Assembly: GCA_963575745.1 (NCBI GenBank)
Contig: CAUYUJ010018066.1
Span: 64,001-128,000 of the forward strand
Source of the DNA: Prorocentrum cordatum
Lineage: Eukaryota > Sar > Dinophyceae > Prorocentrales > Prorocentraceae
Direction of reading: 5' to 3'
DNA: 64,000 bases
Shown here: piece after piece, positions 56,276 through 64,000 of the stretch
Layout: every line of letters begins with the position of its first letter
Numbering within the stretch: position 1 is the stretch's first letter
Notes under the pieces: model-generated
Databases searched by the model: none
What the model was told of the DNA's origin: nothing
Seen by the model: the letters and a program-made list of their open reading frames with translations, nothing else
Position numbers and translations under genes: made by a program

Positions 56276-56790
56276 TCAGCAGCCGTGTAAGTTCTTGTAC
56301 CCCGAAAGAATATTAGGGCGCCGGGGCATCATACTTTGTTGCGTCAAGCGGCTTAGAACACAAGCCAAGCGCGCCGCCGTACGAACGACGGCGCCGGATC
56401 GTCTGGACAGGAGGCGGCCTAGAAGGGCCGACGCCCAGACAGGCGACCGCGAAAGGCCAGCGAGCAATCGGTTAGGTCAACGCGCGGGGGCCGCACAGCC
56501 CGTCGACGTCAGCACAGCCTGCCCCGACAGACTGCACTCTTCGCAAGGCGGAAGGGACGGCAGAGAACGGTAGAAGAAGAAACGCTCTCACGAGCCAGGA
56601 TCGGCGCAGGCGGAACCACCCACGACCCGAAGACCACCATCACCACCACCACCACCAACGGACCCGTGGATCGGGAGGGGCGGGGCGGGGTGGTGGCCGC
56701 TGTTCCCCGAGGACGGGTCCACCGCGCCGGGGCCGAGGCCGCCTCGTCGCGGGGTCGCCTTCTCCTCCTCCTCCTCCTCCTCCTCCTCCT
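56276..56790. other. No gene recognised; (CTC)n run before the leader relic
   Basis: Ends in a (CTC)n run (56,760-56,790) that directly abuts the spliced-leader relic. Insertion of the retrocopy at or beside this run is possible. Confidence 0.5.
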
Positions 56791-56811
56791 CCGTAGCCAT
56801 CGTGGCTCAAG
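56791..56811 (+). other. Relic dinoflagellate spliced leader
   Basis: CCGTAGCCAT then CGTGGCTCAAG: identical to DinoSL at 19 of 21 positions; the only change is TT to CG in the middle. It is on the same strand and 83 bases upstream of an ATG. This is the clearest leader relic in the window. Confidence 0.9.
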
Positions 56812-57889
56812 CCTGCCTTGGGCGCCAGGCGGGCGGCAGCGTTGGGTCCGTGGCCTCTCTCTTCCGGGAAAGCGCCTCCCCTCTCGCCGCGGCCATGGCC
56901 AAGAGCGCGGCTACGGTCCCGCCACCTCGCGGGGACCTGGTGGCGACGCTCGCCTCTGTGGCTGGGGCGGCGGCGGCGGGTGCGGCTGAGGGCGGAAGCG
57001 GACGGCAGTGCGTGGCGGCCGCCATTGCTGCAGCCCTCCGCACTGGCGCCATGCTGCTGGGCCAGAGCGAGCGCGGCACCACGCCCCAGGAGGCGGAGAA
57101 GGCGGCGCTCCTCGACGAGGAGGGCAAGCTGGAAGTCTCGGCGCGGCTTCAGGCGATCGAGCGGGCGGTGGTGCTGCAGGTCTCTGGGCGGTAAATTCCA
57201 GGAGCCGTGCGCCTGGACCGCAACCTCGCCGCCCACGTCGAGCTCGGCGAGGGCGCTGGGGTGCTCGGCCTGCCGCCCAAGGAGAAGAGACGGCGGCAAC
57301 GAGGCCGCAGACGCGAGCGCGCGGGCGTGGACTCCATCGAGACGGCGGACGTCTCCGAGCAGGCGGATCTCTCGGACCAGGCGGCTCGACGGGTGGCTCG
57401 CAGCGCACGGGTGGCTCGCAGCGCATGGAGATGGACATCGAGTGCAAGCAGTCCCTGTGCAAGGACATCGATGGCGGCAAGTTCCAGCTGAACGAAGCGA
57501 CCATCACGGCCGAGACGGCAGCCAGATCCGCGGCGGTATCCGAAGTGAAGCAGTTGCAGCAGCAGGTCGTGGCATTGCACGCAAATCTGGGCAACAACGT
57601 GGCGACGGCCTCCGAGTACAACGGCTTGATCGCAGGGCTCGAAGCCGAGCTTGAGGCCGTGAGGGCGGTACTTACTTCGGCGACCATGGGCAGCGAGCAC
57701 CTGGCGCAGCAGGTCGTGGAGCTGGAGTCCAAGCAATCGGAGGCAGAGCATGAGAAGAAGAGCCTCCGAGTGGCGCTCGCCGACGCCGAGCGGGAGCTAG
57801 ACGAGATGAAGATCGACGGCGCCGAGGCCTGCCAGCAGGCCCTCGACCTGGCGGAGAAGGTGGCGGGTGGTGGCGCCCCGTCTGGGTGA
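56812..57889 (+). pseudogene. Spliced-leader-headed retrocopy of an unknown coiled-coil protein
   Basis: From the ATG at 56,895 (context GCCATGGCC) the first frame gives 99 residues, Ala-rich then VAAAIAAALRTGAMLLGQSE and helical, ending at TGA... more exactly at the stop 57,192-57,194. A second frame continues with RLDRNLAAHVELGEGAGVLG, a basic KEKRRRQRGRRRER cluster and VDSIETADVSEQADLSDQ. A third frame, from the ATG at 57,425, gives MEMDIECKQSLCKDIDGGKF followed by a long coiled coil (EVKQLQQQVVALHANL, LAQQVVELESKQSE, KKSLRVALADAERELDEMK) to the stop at 57,887-57,889. The three pieces probably come from one protein broken by two frameshifts. No family is recognised. No poly-A tract is evident at the 3' end. 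Confidence 0.6.
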
Positions 57890-59693
57890 GCGCCGAGACC
57901 GACAAGGCAGAAGAGGCGCTGAGGTGAGGGCCCCCCTCTGTCCTGCTGGGTCTGCCTCGTAATTTTGGGTGGCGTCCTTCGGCGCGGGTTTGGGGGCCGC
58001 CGCCTGGGTCGGGCTCGCCCCGTGCGTTCCCGTTCCCCCTTGGGATGTGGGCGGCCGCTGGCGGCTGCTGGGGTTGCCCGCTTTTGTCCCCGCGGAGGTG
58101 GTTTCCGTCCCCTGGTTTGCCCGCTGGGTAGGCCAGGGTCGGACGGATGCCTGTCTGGGCTGCTTCGGGGCCCGTCCCTCGTCGCCACGGTGTCCGTGCG
58201 GCGCGCTCGCGGCGGCGCAGGTACCTTTCGACATCTGAGGCCCTGGCGGTCGTCTGCGTGCAGACAGCCGCCAGGGCCTCTTCGATGATGTTCCATCCAT
58301 CCATCCTCATCCTCCTCCTCCTCCTCACCGCAGGGGCCCAGACAGCCGGACCGCAACGGCCCCCACCCACACAAACACACACACACACGCACACACACAC
58401 ACGCACACACAAGCACACCCGCTACACGGCAGCCGTGTGCCTGAGCCCAGGCCGGTGGAAGCCGCCGCCCTGTCAGGCAGCAGCAGGAGCATAGCCCCAA
58501 GCAGAGTGCGGCCGAGAGACGCCCTCTGCCCAGACGTGGGGGATCGGAAAGGGCCACGAGAAGAATGCAGGTCGATGCGCCAGCTGGCCCTGAGAAGCTC
58601 CCCAGATAAACCTCAAGACAGCGCAAATATTGCCTGAAAGGAAAGGATTGCAAGGCAGTCCCAGAAGAGCCCCAAGACACCAACCCCAAGGGCACCCAAG
58701 AGGCCCTCAAGGTCAACAAAAATCTTCGGGCTGGCCTCAACCGCGGTCTAACAAACAACCAGCCCTCTTATCGGTTCCGCTACTGGACATCCGATACCCT
58801 TCTCACAACAAGCTGTCACCGTCGGATCGTTTTCGGATGGGTTGGTGCCATACTCGGAACGTCAACGAGTTCTCCGTGAGAGCAGGCAGTTCGCGTGCCA
58901 CACTACATACATACTAACCTACACACAACACAGACAAACGCACACACACGCATGCGCGCACGCACACGGACAAACCCACCTACACAAGCATACAACCATA
59001 ATGCATCGAAGAATCGGCAATAACAAAGCAAACGCACACACACACAGAAACACCCACGCACGCACACATATATACGTATGCACACAAACGAACAAACAAG
59101 CAAGCACACAAAACTACAGTACACATATATATATATAACACCACACACACTCGTGACACAACTACTCACATCCCCCACACGTGCAAACACATTCACGTAC
59201 GTACGTGTTGCTGCATGTGTCTTACTATGATATGGAGGGGCATCTGCTCCAGAGCATGCTTGCGAACCCGACAGTGTACATTCGCAAACAAAGTCCTCTC
59301 ACGCGGGCTCAAATAACGAAACAAAGAACAAAGAGGCGACCACAGTACGGCGTGAGCTGTTCCTCTTGAACGCCGTACTTCTGCGCACACTTTGGCGCAG
59401 ACCTGGCATGGCCACATGTCCCTTTCGGGGGGATGCTCATACTCCATCTCCCTAGCGCCAGCGCGGCTCGGGCAGGGAGTTGGGGGATTCGAAGATGAGG
59501 GTTTGAACTTCTTCTCCAAGGACCATGACCTCCATCCTCCCTCCCCCATCCTCCAGCTCCCAATCCCCATCCTGATCCTCGCATGTAGCCGCGAGCGGAC
59601 GTTGACCCAAAGGCTTCCTCTTCCTCGCTTAATGATGCACCTCCTCCTCTTCCTCCTCCAATCCCATCATCCTGAAGTGCGCTTGTAGTGCAG
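57890..59693. other. No gene recognised; CA-rich tracts
   Basis: (CA)n-type runs at about 58,370-58,425 and 58,915-59,170. GGCACCCAAGA-type words occur at 58,640-58,720. Frames are short and compositional. Confidence 0.5.
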
Positions 59694-59695
59694 AG

Positions 59696-61663
59696 AAATT
59701 ATCCCAGTGCGACCCTACCTAGGGGATGGAGCCCCTAGGACAGCAGCATTAGTAGTAACAGTAAAGCTAAGCTGAAGCTAAGCTGAAGCTAAGCTAAAGC
59801 TAAGCTAAAGCTAAGCTAAAGCTAAGCTAAAACAAAGATGAAGCTAAGCTAAAGCTAAGTTAACGTTAAGCTGAAGCTAAACTGAAGCTAAGCTCAAGCT
59901 AAGGTCAAGCTAAGGTCAAGATAAGGTCAAGCGAAGCTAAAGCTAAGCTACATATAAGCTAAAGCTAAGCTAAAGCTAAGCTAAAGCTAAGCTAAAGCTA
60001 AGATATAGCTAAGCTACAGCTAAGCTAAAGCTAAGCTAAAGCTAAGCTAAAGCTAAGCTAAAGCTAAGCTAAAGTTAAGCTAGAGCTAAACTAAAGCCAA
60101 GCTAAAGCTAAGCGAAAATTAAGCGAAAGCTGAGCTAACGCAAAGCTAGAGTTAATATAAAGCTAAGCTAAAACAAAGCTAGAGCTAAGCTAAAGCTAAT
60201 ACAAAGCTAAGCTAAAGCTAAGCTAAAGCTAAGCAAAAGTTAAGCTAAATATGAGCTGAAGCTAAGCTAAAGCTAAGCTAAAGATAAACTAAAGCTAAGC
60301 TAAAACTTAACTAACGCTAATCTGAAGCTAAGCTAAAGCTAAGCTAACGCTAAACTACAGCTAAGCTAAAGCTAAGCTAAGGCTAAGCTAAAACTAAGCT
60401 GGAGCTAAGCTAAAGCTAAGCTAAAGCTAAGCTAAAGCTAAGCGAAAGCTAAGCTAAATCTAAGCTACTAAAGCTAAAGCCCCCAGAGGACTGGGGGAAC
60501 CGCGGGGCGGATGCCGGGGGAACCGCCGGGGCGGGCCCCACTGCCCGGCCCTTTAAGCATACCGAGTAAGAATCCTTCTAGGCAGAGCCTGGGTAGGGAA
60601 TAGAATTATCCCAGTGCGACCCTACCTAGGAGTTGGAGCCCCTAGAAAAGCAGCATTAGTAGTAACAGTAAAGCTAAGCTAAAGCTAAGCTGAAGCTAAG
60701 CTAAAGCTAAGCGAAAGCTAAGCTAAAGCTAAGCTAAAACAAAGCTAGAGCTAAGCTAAAACCAAGCTAAAGCCAAGCTAAAGCAAAGCTGAAGTTAAGC
60801 TAAAGCTAAGCTACAGCGAAGCTAAATCTAAACTAAAGCTAAGCTAAAGCTAAGCTAAAGCTAAGCTAAAGCTAAGCTAACGCTAAGCTAAAGCTAAGCT
60901 AAAGCTAAGCTAAAGCTAAGTGAAAGCTAAGCTAAAGCCAAGCTAAAGCTAAGCTAAAACTAAGCTAAAGCTAAGCTAAAGCTAAGGTAAAGCTGAGCTA
61001 AAGTTAAGCTCAAGATGAGCTAAAGCTGAGCGAAAGCTGAGCTAAAGCTAAGCTAAAGCTAAGCTAACGCTAAACTGAAGCTAAGCTAAAGCTAAGCTAA
61101 GCTAAGGCTAAAGCTAAAACTCCCAGGATCCTGGGGGAACCGCGGGGCGGATGCCGGGGGAACCGCCCGGGGCGGGCCCCACTGCCCGGCCCTTTAAGCT
61201 TACCGAGTAAGAACCCTTCTAGACAGAGCCTAGGTAGGGAACTGAGGTAAGATGAAGTTAAGCTAAGGTAAGATGAAATAAGCTAAGCTAAGATGAGATA
61301 GGCATCGCGAAGCTAAGGGAACGTCACTGGGGGAACCGCGGGGCGGATGCCGGGGGAACCGCCCGGGACGGGCCCCACTGCCCGGCCCTTTAAGCTTTCC
61401 GAGTAAGAACCCTTCTAGGCAGAGCCTAGGTAGGGAATCAGAACCCTTCTAGGCAGAGCCTAGGTAGGGAATCAAACTGAGGTAACATGAAGCTAAGCTG
61501 AAATAAGCTGACCTAAGATGAGATAAGCAACGCGAAGCTAAGGGAACGTCACTGGGGGAACCGCGGGGCGGATGCCGGGGGAACCGCCCGGGACGGGCCC
61601 CACTGCCCGGCCCTTTAAGCTTACCGAGTAAGAACCCTTCTAGGCAGAGCCTAGGTAGGGAAT
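59696..61663 (+). repeat. Array of Box A / AAGCTA tract / Box B units
   Basis: Box A1 59,696-59,762, AAGCTA tract 59,763-60,477, Box B1 60,478-60,600, Box A2 60,602-60,668, tract 60,669-61,119, Box B2 61,120-61,242, short tract, Box B3 61,321-61,439 with a 32-bp duplicated end (to 61,470), short tract, Box B4 61,551-61,663. Box A has CCCAGTGCGACCCTACCTAG and AGCAGCATTAGTAGTAACAG. Box B has CTGGGGGAACCGCGGGGCGG, GCCCCACTGCCCGGCCCTTT, and the hairpin CTAGGCAGAGCCTAG. The whole unit occurs inverted at 494-1,073. The boxes are far better conserved than the tracts. Confidence 0.85.
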
Positions 61664-62361
61664 AAGCTAACTCTGCGCATATATATACACATATATATAT
61701 ATATATACAAATTGTATGTCGTTCATGTACTTTTCTTCTCGTCCTACCCCTTCTCCCGAGGCAAGTCCCTCCTCTTCCTAGTATATATCCAGCTCCTCAC
61801 CCTGGAAAAGGGGGAGCGGGGTAGGCAGGTCGCGATTATGGTGGATATTAACTCCTGGGGAGTGGGAACACGAGGCAGAGTTACTGCAGTGCAGCCGACA
61901 GGAGGGCGGGACAGGAGGGGGAGCGGGAGACAAGCTGGAGGGGGAGGGAGGGGGAGAAGGAGGTGCGGAGGAGGAGCTCACGACCTGACCCAGTGCACAG
62001 CGACTGCCTTCTGAGCCTCCCCACTCAGGGGGGCAGCCTGAAATGTCAAAGCGCTGCCCAAACTCTAGTGCTGACCCGAACTGCGGAAGAGGAGAGGGAA
62101 ACAGTGGTGGAAAAAAGGAGGAGGCAGAGGAGCAGGACAAGGGAGCATGCCAACTCGGGTTCTCATGTCTCTACTCTCATGCTGACCTGAGCTTGCAGCG
62201 GGGTGCGAGCAGGTAGAGCAAAGGCAGATGGGCATCCAGGGGGAGGAGAAACGAGGAGGAGAATAACAATACATAAAGAAATAGGAGAGGTAGGAGGGGA
62301 GCAGGACTTGTCATTCGGGGATTCCACGCGCCAGTGCCCCGCCTACTGGCAGGCTGCTGCC
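61664..62361. other. TA run and 3' flank of the eL37 gene
   Basis: An alternating TA run lies at 61,678-61,707. The rest is probably 3' untranslated or intergenic sequence of the minus-strand gene. No polyadenylation signal can be assigned. Confidence 0.45.
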
Positions 62362-63626
62362 TTAGCTCGCGGCAGTCTTCTTGCGCGCTGGGGCCGTGGT
62401 GCCGCTGCGGAAGCCGTTCTTGAAACGGCGGGGCATCGTCTTCAAGTGCTTCATCCTGCCAGTGCCGGGGGCACGGCGGCGCTTAGACTTCTTGGACCAC
62501 TCGTAGGAGCGGATCTTCGCGGCGGGGTAGCCGCACGCCGCGCAGCGCTTCTTCTGCAGGTGGAACGAGCGCTTGCCTCCACGTCGGGGCTTCGTCCACG
62601 TCGGCCGATCTGGGGGCGAGCCCCCAGGGATCTCGCGGAGCGTCAGGCATGGGCACCTCCCCGACCCCAGAAAGCGGGAATTGCCCGCACGCAGCGAGGG
62701 GACAAAAAGGCACTGGTACCGCTACTCCCCGGACCTCTCCAAGGGCGCGTTCTGACCAGGATCTCGAAGGGAGTCTGGCCGTGGCGACGAGGGCTCTCCA
62801 GGACGAGCAGCTGCATCGGTACCTCTTCCTCCTCTGACACCTCGCCCCTAAGAGGGCGGGAACTGCGAGATCCTCTGGGGGGACGTCTCTAAGTCGGTGA
62901 ACGTGCACGGGAAAGGCTTACAACTCATCTCCCTATCCACGTCTCAGATTTGTGAAGAAGGGACGTAGACATCCAAAACGCAGTGGATATGGGCATATAA
63001 ATCTTGCCCGCAGCGTGGACACATCCCCGGAGTGGGTCGCCGCAGCGCGGGCAGAGGCCGTGGCTCTTCTTGTGCTTCTTGCCCATGGCTGGGGTGCCGT
63101 CCCCGCCGCCAGCCAGGCGGGCGACCGCGAACAGAGTGGAGCCGTCCTCCACGCCGCACTCCGCCAGCGTGCTCGCCGGGTCCAGGTCCTGGCCTCCGAG
63201 CAGCCATCGCCGTCGCCGTCGTCGCCGTCGCCTCCGTCGCCGCCGTCGTCGCCGTCGCCGCCGTCGTCGTCGCCGTCGTCGTCGTCATCGTTGTCATTCA
63301 CGGTCATTCTCTGAGATCCGACGTCGAGACTAAATTGCAACATCGTGAGCAATCACGGCCGCAGCCCCAAGCCTCATCTTTGCGCGGCATGTTTCGAGCC
63401 GGATCGATTTGCAAGGGCCCCCGGGGGCCGAACCCGGACAATAACTCACTGGAAAATAAAGTTGCAACGCCCAGATCTCAGGGATCGTCGTCATTCGGCG
63501 TCGTCGCTCGTCGTCGACGATGCCTCCGAACACCAACGCCTCCTGCCCGAGACCGCCCACCAAGTCGTCCGGCCGCGCGTCGAGGGAGGCGGAGGCACCG
63601 GACAGCGTCCTCACGAAGACCTGCAT
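62362..63626 (-). CDS. RPL37: Ubiquitin-like domain fused to ribosomal protein eL37, three exons
   Basis: Exons 63,508-63,626, 63,041-63,231 and 62,362-62,576 join in frame to 174 codons plus TAA. Residues 1-82 are ubiquitin-like: [20 protein letters not shown] at the start, GGIVDDE where ubiquitin has its 35-40 turn, an Arg run from a CGA/CGG microsatellite, [20 protein letters not shown], and ARLAGG at the end. It has no lysine and its second half resembles FUBI. Residue 83 begins eL37: [80 protein letters not shown]; both CxxC pairs of the zinc site are present and the length (92) suits eL37. By analogy with other fusions, a protease would cut after Gly-Gly and free the 60S protein. Fusion to eL37 is new to me. 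Confidence 0.85.
62577..63040 (-). other. Intron 2 of the eL37 fusion gene (GC-AG)
   Basis: 464 nt. The donor reads TGCG|GCGACCC and the acceptor GTGGAG|GCAAGCG. Splicing gives TGC GGC AAG CGC, which restores the Cys-Gly-Lys-Arg of eL37 without gap or insertion. Non-GT donors of this kind are known in dinoflagellates. Confidence 0.8.
63205..63300 (-). repeat. CGACGG/GACGAC microsatellite in intron 1 and exon 2
   Basis: A run of CGA, CGG and GAC triplets on the minus strand. Its last 24 bases appear to be translated as eight arginines between the two halves of the ubiquitin-like domain. Confidence 0.85.
63232..63507 (-). other. Intron 1 of the eL37 fusion gene (GC-AG)
   Basis: 276 nt. The donor reads GA|GCGACGACGCC and the acceptor GACGGAG|GCGACGG. 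Joining there keeps the frame (GA+G = Glu). The 3' half of the intron and the first codons of exon 2 are the same CGACGG-type microsatellite, so the acceptor lies within a repeat. The exact border is an inference from frame and homology. Confidence 0.6.
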
Positions 63627-64000
63627 GGCGGCCGATGCTCGTGAGCGACCGCTCCTCTGCTGCCCGATGTGGCCGGCGGGGTGATCTTCCCACGGAGTCC
63701 GTGGCTCGGCCTGGGCCGAGCGGGTCCCGAGCAGATGCAGCCGCGGCGACGGCGATGGTGGCGACGGGGAGGTGGGCAGCGGAGCGGAGCACGCACCGTC
63801 GGTCCGACGGGCCAGCCCTCCAAGGAGGGCGCGGGTCAGGAGGAGGCGAGCAGGAGAGAGCGGAGGAGAGAGGATGGGGGGAGGGGAGAAGGAGAGACGC
63901 GGGAGGGGGCGAAGGGAAGGGGGAGGAGGGAAGAGGCAGGAGGCAGGGGGGAGAAATCTGGGAGGGGGGGAGGGGGAGGGAGACAGGAAGAGAAGGGGCA
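63627..64000. other. Upstream flank of the eL37 fusion gene
   Basis: No spliced-leader relic or second gene is seen in the 5' flank. From about 63,830 to the end it is GGGAGG-rich purine DNA on the plus strand. Confidence 0.45.

Noticed and set aside
62203-62892. Plus-strand 229-residue frame over the eL37 exon
   Set aside because: The minus strand encodes eL37 with its zinc cysteines; the plus frame is its shadow.

Overview
The window is nuclear DNA of a core dinoflagellate. The evidence is: (i) two genomic matches to the dinoflagellate spliced leader (DinoSL), at 48,615-48,636 and 56,791-56,811; (ii) retroelement families I recognise as dinoflagellate types (LINEs and a Ty1/copia element carrying methyltransferase-like domains, and a tyrosine-recombinase family); (iii) GC-AG introns in the one ribosomal-protein gene; (iv) high GC, very low gene density and kilobase-scale simple repeats. 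I cannot name the species.

Only two host genes are well supported, both on the minus strand. One is a type II membrane glycosyltransferase with a DxD motif (38,339-39,986). The other is a three-exon gene (62,362-63,626) whose inferred 174-residue product is a ubiquitin-like domain ending in Gly-Gly fused directly to ribosomal protein eL37. Ubiquitin family fusions to eS31, eL40 and eS30 are classical; I know of none to eL37, so this is the most interesting gene here.

Layout. 1-7 kb: a GCTTA-tract repeat, minisatellites and the first of three composite repeats (shared head, GATCGAT minisatellite, shared tail). 7.2-15.3 kb (minus): a near full-length LINE with ORF1, then an ORF2 ordered RNase H, AP-type endonuclease, reverse transcriptase, C2H2 fingers, methyltransferase-like domain; it is broken by two frameshifts and one stop. 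16.3-17.3 kb: (CAT)n. 17.6-25.3 kb (plus): a Ty1/copia element with 180-bp LTRs, decayed gag/protease, a methyltransferase-like domain, integrase, RT and RNase H. 25.3-38.3 kb: satellites, a small TIR repeat, the second composite repeat, an 88-bp satellite with an RNase H fragment between its two blocks, a 5'-truncated second LINE (33.6-35.5 kb), an 82-bp satellite and the third composite repeat. 38.3-40 kb: the glycosyltransferase. 40-45 kb: a 100-bp satellite and foldback sequences. 45.5-49.5 kb: two opposed pieces of one tyrosine-recombinase family, the plus-strand piece headed by a spliced-leader relic. 49.5-56.7 kb: low-complexity DNA with a (CA)n tract, a 28-bp palindrome and a TGG-rich minisatellite. 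56.8-57.9 kb: a spliced-leader-headed retrocopy of an unknown coiled-coil protein. 59.7-61.7 kb: a four-unit array of the same repeat found inverted at 0.5-1.1 kb. 62.4-63.6 kb: the ubiquitin-like/eL37 gene.

Most of the window was therefore built by retroposition (LINE, LTR, recombinase element and processed-mRNA copies) and by repeat expansion. The retroelements are decayed: every coding part except LINE ORF1 and the second LINE's RT frame carries frameshifts or stops. Some single-base shifts lie in homopolymer or dinucleotide runs and could be assembly errors.
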